From assembly GCA_964017195.1 (NCBI GenBank), contig OZ024890.1, forward strand, positions 68,625,376 through 68,689,375: a DNA stretch of 64,000 nucleotides. Reading direction: 5' to 3'. Shown one piece after another: positions 35,346 to 47,139 of this stretch (positions within the stretch are counted from its first letter, which is position 1; each line of letters opens with the position of its first letter). A program made the translations under genes and the position numbers. Source of the DNA: Siderastrea radians (lineage: Eukaryota; Cnidaria; Anthozoa; Scleractinia; Rhizangiidae). Below the pieces are notes generated by a model. It worked only from the letters and a program-made list of their open reading frames with translations. It was not told where the DNA came from and made no database searches.

Positions 35346-38270
35346 TACCTGGATTTTTGAAAAGGTGGCTCCTGAAGATTTGCCCATTTTGGCCGGAACG
35401 ACACCGAAACCGGGTTTTTTGGACTCCCATGAGCCTAGAAACCACACGGGAGAGAAAAGAGAAGGGAGGGGAGAGAGGGGAGAAGAAAAAAGGACTGCTG
35501 GCACTCATAATTTTTATATTGCCTACTTTGGAGATAGTTTCTGAACGACAAAAAAGTGCTCGCGACACACCGCTCGGACACCTCAACCGAGCGGTACCGT
35601 TTTCAAAAATCCGGGTATATATTGGCATGAAATGGGCTAAAATGGCCAAGAAATGCTCAAGAGGCCGCTCATCAGCCAGAATTCGGTCATTTTTTGCCAT
35701 CTGACAACAATTGCTTGCAATATCTACCTGGATTTTTGAAAAGGTGGCTCCTGAAGATTTGCCCATTTTGGCCGGAACGACACCGAAACCGGGTTTTTTG
35801 GACTCCCATGAGCCTAGAAACCACACGGGAGAGAAAAGAGAAGGGAGGGGAGAGAGGGGAGAAGAAAAAGGGACTGCTGGCACTCATAATTTTTATATTG
35901 CCTACTTTGGAGATAGTTTCTGAACGACAAAAAAGTGCTCGCGACACACCGCTCGGACACCTCAACCGAGCGGTACCGTTTTCAAAAATCCGGGTATATA
36001 TTGGCATGAAATGGGCTAAAATGGCCAAGAAATGCTCAAGAGGCCGCTCATCAGCCAGAATTCGGTCATTTTTTGCCATCCGACAACAATTGCTTGCAAT
36101 ATCTACCTGGATTTTTGAAAAGGTGGCTCCTGAAGATTTGCCCATTTTGGCCGGAACGACACCGAAACCGCGTTTTTTGGACTCCCATGAGCCTAGAAAC
36201 CACACGGGAGAGAAAAGAGAAGGGAGGGGAGAGAGGGGAGAAGAAAAAGGGACTGCTGGCACTCATAATTTTTATATTGCCTACTTTGGAGATAGTTTCT
36301 GAACGACAAAAAAGTGCTCGCGACGCACCGCTCGGACACCTCAACCGAGCGGTACCGTTTTCAAAAATCCGGGTATATATTGGCATGAAATGGGCTAAAA
36401 TGGCCAAGAAATGCTCAAGAGGCCGCTCATCAGCCAGAATTCGGTCATTTTTTGCCATCTGACAACAATTGCTTGCAATATCTACCTGGATTTTTGAAAA
36501 GGTGGCTCCTGAAGATTTGCCCATTTTGGCCGGAACGACACCGAAACCGCGTTTTTTGGACTCCCATGAGCCTAGAAACCACACGGGAGAGAAAAGAGAA
36601 GGGAGGGGAGAGAGGGGAGAAGAAAAAGGGACTGCTGGCACTCATAATTTTTATATTGCCTACTTTGGAGATAGTTTCTGAACGACAAAAAAGTGCTCGC
36701 GACGCACCGCTCGGACACCTCAACCGAGCGGTACCGTTTTCAAAAATCCGGGTATATATTGGCATGAAATGGGCTAAAATGGCCAAGAAATGCTCAAGAG
36801 GCCGCTCATCAGCCAGAATTCGGTCATTTTTTGCCATCTGACAACAATTGCTTGCAATATCTACCTGGATTTTTGAAAAGGTGGCTCCTGAAGATTTGCC
36901 CATTTTGGCCGGAACGACACCGAAACCGGGTTTTTTGGACTCCCATGAGCCTAGAAACCACACGGGAGAGAAAAGAGAAGGGAGGGGAGAGAGGGGAGAA
37001 GAAAAAGGGACTGCTGGCACTCATAATTTTTATATTGCCTACTTTGGAGATAGTTTCTGAACGACAAAAAAGTGCTCGCGACACACCGCTCGGACACCTC
37101 AACCGAGCGGTACCGTTTTCAAAAATCCGGGTATATATTGGCATGAAATGGGCTAAAATGGCCAAGAAATGCTCAAGAGGCCGCTCATCAGCCAGAATTC
37201 GGTCATTTTTTGCCATCCGACAACAATTGCTTGCAATATCTACCTGGATTTTTGAAAAGGTGGCTCCTGAAGATTTGCCCATTTTGGCCGGAACGACACC
37301 GAAACCGGGTTTTTTGGACTCCCATGAGCCTAGAAACCACACGGGAGAGAAAAGAGAAGGGAGGGGAGAGAGGGGAGAAGAAAAAGGGACTGCTGGCACT
37401 CATAATTTTTATATTGCCTACTTTGGAGATAGTTTCTGAACGACAAAAAAGTGCTCGCGACACACCGCTCGGACACCTCAACGGAGCGGTACCGTTTTCA
37501 AAAATCCGGGTATATATTGGCATGAAATGGGCTAAAATGGCCAAGAAATGCTCAAGAGGCCGCTCATCAGCCAGAATTCGGTCATTTTTTGCCATCCGAC
37601 AACAATTGCTTGCAATATCTACCTGGATTTTTGAAAAGGTGGCTCCTGAAGATTTGCCCATTTTGGCCGGAACGACACCGAAACCGGGTTTTTTGGACTC
37701 CCATGAGCCTAGAAACCACACGGGAGAGAAAAGAGAAGGGAGGGGAGAGAGGGGAGAAGAAAAAGGGACTGCTGGCACTCATAATTTTTATATTGCCTAC
37801 TTTGGAGATAGTTTCTGAACGACAAAAAAGTGCTCGCGACACACCGCTCGGACACCTCAACGGAGCGGTACCGTTTTCAAAAATCCGGGTATATATTGGC
37901 ATGAAATGGGCTAAAATGGCCAAGAAATGCTCAAGAGGCCGCTCATCAGCCAGAATTCGGTCATTTTTTGCCATCCGACAACAATTGCTTGCAATATCTA
38001 CCTGGATTTTTGAAAAGGTGGCTCCTGAAGATTTGCCCATTTTGGCCGGAACGACACCGAAACCGGGTTTTTTGGACTCCCATGAGCCTAGAAACCACAC
38101 GGGAGAGAAAAGAGAAGGGAGGGGAGAGAGGGGAGAAGAAAAAGGGACTGCTGGCACTCATAATTTTTATATTGCCTACTTTGGAGATAGTTTCTGAACG
38201 ACAAAAAAGTGCTCGCGACACACCGCTCGGACACCTCAACGGAGCGGTACCGTTTTCAAAAATCCGGGTA

Positions 38271-38483
38271 TATATTGGCATGAAATGGGCTAAAATGGCC
38301 AAGAAATGCTCAAGAGGCCGCTTATCAGCCAGAATTTGGTCATTTTTTGCCATCTGACAACAATTGCTTGCAATAATTATTGGCATGAAATGGGCTAAAA
38401 TGGCCAAGAAATGCTCAAGAGGCCGCTCATCAGCCAGAATTCGGTCATTTTTTTGCCATCTGACAACAATTGCTTGCAATATC
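38271..38483. repeat. Second double linker, 3138 bp after the first
   Basis: Same junction and same private substitutions as at 35133-35345. The spacing equals eight monomers plus one extra linker, so a multi-unit block was duplicated within the array. Confidence 0.85.
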
Positions 38484-41400
38484 TACCTGGATTTTTGAAA
38501 AGGTGGCTCCTGAAGATTTGCCCATTTTGGCCGGAACGACACCGAAACCGGGTTTTTTGGACTCCCATGAGCCTAGAAACCACACGGGAGAGAAAAGAGA
38601 AGGGAGGGGAGAGAGGGGAGAAGAAAAAAGGACTGCTGGCACTCATAATTTTTATATTGCCTACTTTGGAGATAGTTTCTGAACGACAAAAAAGTGCTCG
38701 CGACACACCGCTCGGACACCTCAACCGAGCGGTACCGTTTTCAAAAATCCGGGTATATATTGGCATGAAATGGGCTAAAATGGCCAAGAAATGCTCAAGA
38801 GGCCGCTCATCAGCCAGAATTCGGTCATTTTTTGCCATCTGACAACAATTGCTTGCAATATCTACCTGGATTTTTGAAAAGGTGGCTCCTGAAGATTTGC
38901 CCATTTTGGCCGGAACGACACCGAAACCGGGTTTTTTGGACTCCCATGAGCCTAGAAACCACACGGGAGAGAAAAGAGAAGGGAGGGGAGAGAGGGGAGA
39001 AGAAAAAGGGACTGCTGGCACTCATAATTTTTATATTGCCTACTTTGGAGATAGTTTCTGAACGACAAAAAAGTGCTCGCGACACACCGCTCGGACACCT
39101 CAACCGAGCGGTACCGTTTTCAAAAATCCGGGTATATATTGGCATGAAATGGGCTAAAATGGCCAAGAAATGCTCAAGAGGCCGCTCATCAGCCAGAATT
39201 CGGTCATTTTTTGCCATCTGACAACAATTGCTTGCAATATCTACCTGGATTTTTGAAAAGGTGGCTCCTGAAGATTTGCCCATTTTGGCCGGAACGACAC
39301 CGAAACCGGGTTTTTTGGACTCCCATGAGCCTAGAAACCACACGGGAGAGAAAAGAGAAGGGAGGGGAGAGAGGGGAGAAGAAAAAGGGACTGCTGGCAC
39401 TCATAATTTTTATATTGCCTACTTTGGAGATAGTTTCTGAACGACAAAAAAGTGCTCGCGACACACCGCTCGGACACCTCAACCGAGCGGTACCGTTTTC
39501 AAAAATCCGGGTATATATTGGCATGAAATGGGCTAAAATGGCCAAGAAATGCTCAAGAGGCCGCTCATCAGCCAGAATTCGGTCATTTTTTGCCATCTGA
39601 CAACAATTGCTTGCAATATCTACCTGGATTTTTGAAAAGGTGGCTCCTGAAGATTTGCCCATTTTGGCCGGAACGACACCGAAACCGGGTTTTTTGGACT
39701 CCCATGAGCCTAGAAACCACACGGGAGAGAAAAGAGAAGGGAGGGGAGAGAGGGGAGAAGAAAAAAGGACTGCTGGCACTCATAATTTTTATATTGCCTA
39801 CTTTGGAGATAGTTTCTGAACGACAAAAAAGTGCTCGCGACACACCGCTCGGACACCTCAACCGAGCGGTACCGTTTTCAAAAATCCGGGTATATATTGG
39901 CATGAAATGGGCTAAAATGGCCAAGAAATGCTCAAGAGGCCGCTCATCAGCCAGAATTCGGTCATTTTTTGCCATCTGACAACAATTGCTTGCAATATCT
40001 ACCTGGATTTTTGAAAAGGTGGCTCCTGAAGATTTGCCCATTTTGGCCGGAACGACACCGAAACCGGGTTTTTTGGACTCCCATGAGCCTAGAAACCACA
40101 CGGGAGAGAAAAGAGAAGGGAGGGGAGAGAGGGGAGAAGAAAAAGGGACTGCTGGCACTCATAATTTTTATATTGCCTACTTTGGAGATAGTTTCTGAAC
40201 GACAAAAAAGTGCTCGCGACACACCGCTCGGACACCTCAACCGAGCGGTACCGTTTTCAAAAATCCGGGTATATATTGGCATGAAATGGGCTAAAATGGC
40301 CAAGAAATGCTCAAGAGGCCGCTCATCAGCCAGAATTCGGTCATTTTTTGCCATCTGACAACAATTGCTTGCAATATCTACCTGGATTTTTGAAAAGGTG
40401 GCTCCTGAAGATTTGCCCATTTTGGCCGGAACGACACCGAAACCGGGTTTTTTGGACTCCCATGAGCCTAGAAACCACACGGGAGAGAAAAGAGAAGGGA
40501 GGGGAGAGAGGGGAGAAGAAAAAAGGACTGCTGGCACTCATAATTTTTATATTGCCTACTTTGGAGATAGTTTCTGAACGACAAAAAAGTGCTCGCGACA
40601 CACCGCTCGGACACCTCAACCGAGCGGTACCGTTTTCAAAAATCCGGGTATATATTGGCATGAAATGGGCTAAAATGGCCAAGAAATGCTCAAGAGGCCG
40701 CTCATCAGCCAGAATTCGGTCATTTTTTGCCATCTGACAACAATTGCTTGCAATATCTACCTGGATTTTTGAAAAGGTGGCTCCTGAAGATTTGCCCATT
40801 TTGGCCGGAACGACACCGAAACCGGGTTTTTTGGACTCCCATGAGCCTAGAAACCACACGGGAGAGAAAAGAGAAGGGAGGGGAGAGAGGGGAGAAGAAA
40901 AAAGGACTGCTGGCACTCATAATTTTTATATTGCCTACTTTGGAGATAGTTTCTGAACGACAAAAAAGTGCTCGCGACACACCGCTCGGACACCTCAACC
41001 GAGCGGTACCGTTTTCAAAAATCCGGGTATATATTGGCATGAAATGGGCTAAAATGGTCAAGAAATGCTCAAGAGGCCGCTCATCAGCCAGAATTCGGTC
41101 ATTTTTTGCCATCTGACAACAATTGCTTGCAATATCTACCTGGATTTTTGAAAAGGTGGCTCCTGAAGATTTGCCCATTTTGGCCGGAACGACACCGAAA
41201 CCGGGTTTTTTGGACTCCCATGAGCCTAGAAACCACACGGGAGAGAAAAGAGAAGGGAGGGGAGAGAGGGGAGAAGAAAAAAGGACTGCTGGCACTCATA
41301 ATTTTTATATTGCCTACTTTGGAGATAGTTTCTGAACGACAAAAAAGTGCTCGCGACACACCGCTCGGACACCTCAACCGAGCGGTACCGTTTTCAAAAA

Positions 41401-43299
41401 TCCGGGTATATATTGGCATGAAATGGGCTAAAATGGTCAAGAAATGCTCAAGAGGCCGCTCATCAGCCAGAATTCGGTCATTTTTTGCCATCTGACAACA
41501 ATTGCTTGCAATATCTACCTGGATTTTTGAAAAGGTGGCTCCTGAAGATTTGCCCATTTTGGCCGGAACGACACCGAAACCGGGTTTTTTGGACTCCCAT
41601 GAGCCTAGAAACCACACGGGAGAGAAAAGAGAAGGGAGGGGAGAGAGGGGAGAAGAAAAAAGGACTGCTGGCACTCATAATTTTTATATTGCCTACTTTG
41701 GAGATAGTTTCTGAACGACAAAAAAGTGCTCGCGACACACCGCTCGGACACCTCAACCGAGCGGTACCGTTTTCAAAAATCCGGGTATATATTGGCATGA
41801 AATGGGCTAAAATGGTCAAGAAATGCTCAAGAGGCCGCTCATCAGCCAGAATTCGGTCATTTTTTGCCATCTGACAACAATTGCTTGCAATATCTACCTG
41901 GATTTTTGAAAAGGTGGCTCCTGAAGATTTGCCCATTTTGGCCGGAACGACACCGAAACCGGGTTTTTTGGACTCCCATGAGCCTAGAAACCACACGGGA
42001 GAGAAAAGAGAAGGGAGGGGAGAGAGGGGAGAAGAAAAAAGGACTGCTGGCACTCATAATTTTTATATTGCCTACTTTGGAGATAGTTTCTGAACGACAA
42101 AAAAGTGCTCGCGACACACCGCTCGGACACCTCAACCGAGCGGTACCGTTTTCAAAAATCCGGGTATATATTGGCATGAAATGGGCTAAAATGGCCAAGA
42201 AATGCTCAAGAGGCCGCTCATCAGCCAGAATTCGGTCATTTTTTGCCATCTGACAACAATTGCTTGCAATATCTACCTGGATTTTTGAAAAGGTGGCTCC
42301 TGAAGATTTGCCCATTTTGGCCGGAACGACACCGAAACCGGGTTTTTTGGACTCCCATGAGCCTAGAAACCACACGGGAGAGAAAAGAGAAGGGAGGGGA
42401 GAGAGGGGAGAAGAAAAAAGGACTGCTGGCACTCATAATTTTTATATTGCCTACTTTGGAGATAGTTTCTGAACGACAAAAAAGTGCTCGCGACACACCG
42501 CTCGGACACCTCAACCGAGCGGTACCGTTTTCAAAAATCCGGGTATATATTGGCATGAAATGGGCTAAAATGGCCAAGAAATGCTCAAGAGGCCGCTCAT
42601 CAGCCAGAATTCGGTCATTTTTTGCCATCTGACAACAATTGCTTGCAATATCTACCTGGATTTTTGAAAAGGTGGCTCCTGAAGATTTGCCCATTTTGGC
42701 CGGAACGACACCGAAACCGGGTTTTTTGGACTCCCATGAGCCTAGAAACCACACGGGAGAGAAAAGAGAAGGGAGGGGAGAGAGGGGAGAAGAAAAAAGG
42801 ACTGCTGGCACTCATAATTTTTATATTGCCTACTTTGGAGATAGTTTCTGAACGACAAAAAAGTGCTCGCGACACACCGCTCGGACACCTCAACCGAGCG
42901 GTACCGTTTTCAAAAATCCGGGTATATATTGGCATGAAATGGGCTAAAATGGCCAAGAAATGCTCAAGAGGCCGCTCATCAGCCAGAATTCGGTCATTTT
43001 TTGCCATCTGACAACAATTGCTTGCAATATCTACCTGGATTTTTGAAAAGGTGGCTCCTGAAGATTTGCCCATTTTGGCCGGAACGACACCGAAACCGGG
43101 TTTTTTGGACTCCCATGAGCCTAGAAACCACACGGGAGAGAAAAGAGAAGGGAGGGGAGAGAGGGGAGAAGAAAAAAGGACTGCTGGCACTCATAATTTT
43201 TATATTGCCTACTTTGGAGATAGTTTCTGAACGACAAAAAAGTGCTCGCGACACACCGCTCGGACACCTCAACCGAGCGGTACCGTTTTCAAAAATCCG

Positions 43300-43301
<2 letters not shown>

Positions 43302-43368
<67 letters not shown>
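43302..43368. repeat. (TA)n at the 3' border of the satellite
   Basis: The last core ends AAAAATCCGGGTA and continues directly as about 65 bases of TA. Confidence 0.9.
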
Positions 43369-43370
<2 letters not shown>

Positions 43371-43714
43371 GTTTATTTCCAAGCGAGATTTGACTAAAGT
43401 ATTTACGCTAACTTTACAAACATTCAATAAGATGTCTAATAGTTTAAAAACAACAAGAGAAACTGCGTTTGTCGCAATTTCATTATTCTTAAGGTTATTG
43501 AAAGCGCCATGTTCAGGCCTTGACAAAGCAGTATAAGCGAATGATTAATTACTATTATAGCCCAAGACACTGATGACTAAACAAAAAGAAAACTGACGGT
43601 TTTGTTTCATGTTGCTTTCGGCTTTCACCCTCTTTTCCGGCTCTCGCATTGATCAGTCTCTTGTTTGATGGTGTTCATCGATATTTAAGTTAGTCAGTTC
43701 CTCTTGAGACTAGC
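43369..43714. other. No supported gene
   Basis: Non-coding sequence between the (TA)n tract and the 105-bp tandem repeat. Confidence 0.5.
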
Positions 43715-44250
43715 GCGTACCCATTCAAGTGAAAGCTACTGAGCAGTATTTTCCTGTGGTGCTGTTCATTATGCTGCGCAAGGTAGTTCTAACTTTTGAG
43801 TTTGTGGACGGAATTCTAAAGTGCAACCATTCAAGTGAAAGCTACTGAGCAGTACTTTCCTGTGGTGGTGTTTGTTATGCTGTACAAGGTCAGTGGTTCT
43901 AAGTTTTGAGTTTGTGGATGTAAGCCTATAGTTTGACCATTCAAACGAAAGCTATTGAGCAGTACTTTCCTCGGCCACGTTCCTGTGGTGCTGATCAAAA
44001 TGGTTCCAACTTTTGAGTGTGGGAATGAAAAACCTAAATTACAACCATTCAAATAAAAGCTACCGAGCAGTATTTTCATGCGTTGCAGTTTGGAAAACTG
44101 TAAAAGTGGTTCTAAGTTTTGAGGTTGTGGATGAAATCCTAAAGGGTAGTGGTACAAAGAAGAGCTATTGAATAGTATTTCTTTTGATTGTTTTTTTTTC
44201 TGATGCTGAACAAAGTAGTTCAACTTTTGAGTCTGTTGGTAAGATCCTAA
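43715..44250. repeat. Degenerate ~105-bp tandem repeat, about five units
   Basis: Units share, in order, ACCATTCAARTGAAAGCTA, GAGCAGTACTTTCCTGTGG, a GCTGTWYATTATGCTG part, GTGGTTCTAACTTTTGAGT and GTGGATGAAATCCTAAAG. They have diverged by substitutions and indels. The 140-codon minus-strand frame across them is a property of the repeat. Related single copies occur at 8255, 15883, 58975, 60468 and 62590. Confidence 0.85.
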
Positions 44251-44470
44251 CACAGTGACTGTAACACCATTTGATTAGTGGCTCCCGACGTACCCTCGGT
44301 TTTTGAGTAATAAGTCATAAGAGGGGCTGGGCACTCTCTGGCTCGAGTAAAAGCGTCCCCCTCCCGATTCAAATCCACTTCAAACGGTGTAGCAAAGTTA
44401 CCGCCTTGGCAACATTAAGTACATGCATCAGGCTGTCGAGGAGCAGTGGCGTTACAAATACTCGCTCTTT

Positions 44471-44471
<1 letters not shown>

Positions 44472-44524
<53 letters not shown>

Positions 44525-44557
44525 GAAGAAAGTAAGAAAGGAAGAAAGAAACAAGGA

Positions 44558-44593
<36 letters not shown>

Positions 44594-44597
44594 AGAG
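44472..44597. repeat. (GAAA)n microsatellite
   Basis: About 125 bases of AAAG/GAAA units with a few interruptions. The lysine/glutamate-rich and serine/phenylalanine-rich frames on the two strands are artefacts. Confidence 0.95.
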
Positions 44598-44731
44598 AGA
44601 AAGAAAAGAATTTTGTAGGTTACGAATGGAACAATCGACAGTTCAAAGCTCATCTTTAATAGTTGATGCTCCACGATAGCTACATTTTTATTAAAAAACG
44701 TTGCGTGATGAAGCTGTCATCTCCCTGTAGG

Positions 44732-44982
44732 TTAACATGACGGTTTAATTATCTCCACCGAGCCTTTCAGGTGAGGCTTAAAGTCGGACCACTGAAACAC
44801 GTTCCCTGCCCCTGCCAGGCACGACTTAGACATGCGCTTGATCTCTTCATCATCTATCACGTGATCCCAGATGTTGACACCTGTCATTTCACCAACGAAA
44901 CTCTGATGGTCTTGAAAGGATCCTCCAACGTTGTCTTGCTCTTGACCTAGTACCAGTGCTCCGCCGCCACGGATCACGTGAC
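44732..44982 (-). CDS. Pentraxin-domain protein, last exon
   Basis: C-terminal third of a pentraxin domain, from acceptor TTTTTCTAG to the stop at 44732. It contains ALVLGQEQDNVGGSFQ, the strongly conserved calcium-site strand of pentraxins (compare ILGQEQDSFGG in C-reactive protein), then SFVGEMTGVNIWDHVI with the conserved G-x-(I/V)-x-x-(V/I)-N-(I/M)-W-D. It ends ...GSVEIIKPSC. The conserved Gln, Glu, Gln and Asp of the ligand/Ca2+ site are present. Pentraxins are secreted lectin-like proteins that bind phosphocholine or glycans in a Ca2+-dependent way and act in innate recognition. The other exons follow on the minus strand at 45795, 46271 and 46783. Confidence 0.9.
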
Positions 44983-45794
44983 CTAGAAAAAGTATACCAA
45001 TTAAAAAAAACTCAAAAAGCAAAAAACTGTAATTTTATAAATTATGTTGTACAATAAAAGGTTTTTTAAAAACTGTTAAAATCTTGACTCGGACGTACAA
45101 GCAAAGTCACACCCCCATCGTGATAACCTCCCATTGTAACCTCCTGTGTTACAATATTTCAAAAAGATTTTACCTTTAGTAGAAAGCCTGTGATATGCTC
45201 TACAAGATGAGGTATATATTATGGCTTGCGGCGCTGCTGGGGGCCTGTGATGTCATACAAGATGGCCGCCATCTTAGATTTTACCCAAAATTAAAAATTG
45301 TCAAAAAACGGCAAAAATGGAAAATGTTTCAAGATGGACATGTAGAATGCGGTATAATTAAACACTTTGCTGCCTTTGTAATCATTTTTGGCTTTCTTCA
45401 TCTAAAAAAGGTGAAAAGCACGGTTTTTTAAATTCAAAAGCGGCTTTCCACCAGCTACTTATGACGTCATATCTCGTAACCATAGCAACTGATTCTCACC
45501 AAACTTGGGTAAAGTGAGCCTACTGAATGACGTTGAGATGCACTTGTATTTAAGTCTACGAACCGTGAGTCTGCTCCGATCCAGGCTTTGGAACATGGAG
45601 AGCGAAGTAAAGATGGCGGATAGTCACATCTCGTTTTTCCCTCAAAACATTTTCTAGATGTGCCATCCTTCCTTCTCTATGATACCTGCAACAGACTACA
45701 TACCAAGATTTATCTGAACTTGGTTGAAATAAAAAACGCAAGGGAAAATTACTCGTCATTCAAGTTCTTTCTTAAGGTTATTTCGTGCTGCTAC

Positions 45795-45927
45795 CTTTTT
45801 GAAGGCCTTTTCCAGCAGCTGCAACTTTGCCATCTTTATACAGCATCCATGATCCCGCGTTGTTCTCCCAAGTTGCGCAAATATGGTCCAATTTCCATCA
45901 TTTGCAGAAACAGAAGTCGGGCCACTA
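45795..45927 (-). pseudogene. Pentraxin middle exon with one-base deletion
   Basis: Acceptor TTATTTTCAG and donor AAAAAG|GTAGCA bound a 133-base exon. It reads SGPTSVSANDGNW in one frame, then HICATWENNAGSWMLYKDG in the next, i.e. the conserved pentraxin N-D-G-x-W-H-H-x-C-x-x-W block broken right after the first Trp. One base is missing between 45887 and 45888. The flanking phases require 134 bases, which supports a true deletion relative to the functional frame. Either this allele is a pseudogene or the assembly dropped a base. Confidence 0.8.
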
Positions 45928-46270
45928 CTGAAAATAAAGTAACAGAGTAACGTTTCATACCTTTCGTTGGGTCATAATATCAGTAACTTCAGCTCGGTTA
46001 GTTGGTAGCTTTTTTAGAGCGATTAAACACCGTTTGTTTTTTTGGGAGCACTGAGAATCAACTTAAACTGCAAATTTTGGATGAACGTGCTTTATTCCAG
46101 CTATATGTCTATTCCTTGGTACCACCAACATGCATTCTTCTTCTTAATAACAACAGCGGAGTGCATTGCTTTGCATATCCGCGAAAGCAATTTAGTGCTA
46201 GGATGGAGGGCCTTTTATCATGTTTATCTGGGAACTGAGGCTATATAGGGGTCTATAGGAAGTATTATGC

Positions 46271-46486
46271 CTCCCTGAGTCTTTTACCACAAAGTTGAAG
46301 TTTTTGTAGTTATACAGGAGCAGCTCGTTGTATGTTGCCGATACTGCATAGCTCAGTGGTACACCTTCGTTCCCTTTATCAGCAGTCTTCATCCACAAAC
46401 AGAATGTCACAGCTTTTACGCTTGGAATGCCACGTGTGATGACGTAATCACTGGTTCCTTTTCGCGGGAATAGCATAGCGAAGTTG
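46271..46486 (-). CDS. Pentraxin exon with domain start
   Basis: Encodes AMLFPRKGTSDYVITRG (the typical LxFPxxxxxDYV opening of pentraxin domains), then TFCLWMKTAD and LSYAVSATYNELLLYN, and FVVKDSG. It starts after CTCGTAACAAG. No GT donor fits, but a GC donor (GGGAG|GCATAA) joins it to the next exon in frame as DSGSSGPTS, so this intron appears to be of the minor GC-AG type. Phase to the coiled-coil exon at 46783 is not resolved; a small extra exon may lie between. Confidence 0.8.
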
Positions 46487-46782
46487 CTTGTTACGAGAGG
46501 AAGAAAACCGATGAAAAAGGGTGGGCTGATATCATTTTTTCAAATCGGTCAGATACGAGCAAGATATTTACCGATATCTGGCATTTTTTCGTTAAAGAAC
46601 TATAGGGAGACAAAAAGGTGAATCAACGAAGTCAGAAACACAGAAAACAAATTCAGTGCATGGAATCATAAGCGAGGCCAATTATCTTCTATCTCGGGTT
46701 GAATTACATGTATTGACTTCCTTGGCCTCCTTAAATATAATACTTCCCCCAAGTAAATTAGGTAGATAGATTACGTGATCAC

Positions 46783-47139
46783 CTTGCCCCCCCAAAGCAG
46801 CTACTCTCTGAGAGATCACTTCAACCTGCGCGAAAAGCCCTACATTCGACTTGTTCACAGAGAACATTTGGTTTTCCAAGGCTTGGATTTTTTTCGAAAG
46901 CTCTTCATCTTTCTTCTTCACCGACTTTAAAACGCTTTTAATTTCAGCTAGCGCAATCTTAATTTCACGGGCCGTGCCGGTCAAAAACACTTCGTTATGA
47001 TCTCCAGAGATGAAGACTTTCCCATCCGAGGATGTTTTGTTGACTCGAGTGGACGAGATAACTTGGGAAAAAGCCACAAGACACAAATAAAACCAAATCA
47101 ACTTTGTAGCCGGGGAGCATATTGAGAGAGTGAAATCTC
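46783..47139 (-). CDS. N-terminal exon: signal segment and coiled coil of the pentraxin protein
   Basis: The frame has a hydrophobic segment (LIWFYLCLVAFSQVIS), expected to be a signal peptide or anchor. An Ile/Leu heptad region follows (AREIKIALAEIKSVLKSVK, then LSKKIQALENQMF), predicted to form a coiled coil, and then the donor CAAG|GTGATC. Signal, coiled coil and pentraxin is the architecture of neuronal-pentraxin-like or long pentraxins, so the product is probably a secreted oligomer. There is no in-frame ATG in this exon: the frame opens at a GTG after a stop. The initiator must therefore lie in an unseen 5' exon; an acceptor candidate is TCTTACCTAG at 47140. Confidence 0.65.

Larger units (their letters stand above)
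31071..43303. repeat. 12.2-kb satellite, 379-bp period, 32 cores
   Basis: Thirty-two nearly identical units begin at 31071, 31450, 31829 and so on every 379 bases, except for two 485-base steps (34861 to 35346 and 37999 to 38484). Each unit divides into a 272-base core and a 107-base linker. The array starts and ends exactly with a core and is flanked by (TA)n on both sides. Units differ at only a handful of positions, so the array is recent or efficiently homogenised. Long frames are open on both strands (202 codons plus, 191 codons minus). They are by-products of the repeat, because 379 is not divisible by three and frames change between units; I do not treat them as genes. Confidence 0.95.

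Noticed and set aside
31071..43303. CRISPR-like array
   Set aside because: Units are 379 bp, contiguous and near identical, with no unique spacers, in a eukaryotic setting.
31003..43393. More than sixty 70-208-codon frames on both strands
   Set aside because: They are translations of the 379-bp satellite. The period is not a multiple of three, both strands are open, and no frame starts or ends with gene-like context.
43831..44253. 140-codon minus-strand frame
   Set aside because: It follows the 105-bp tandem repeat and has the same internal periodicity.
44365..44390. tRNA B-box-like GATTCAAATCC
   Set aside because: No A box, acceptor stem or cloverleaf can be formed around it.
44369..44674. 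Lys/Glu- and Ser/Phe-rich frames
   Set aside because: They are (GAAA)n microsatellite read in different frames.
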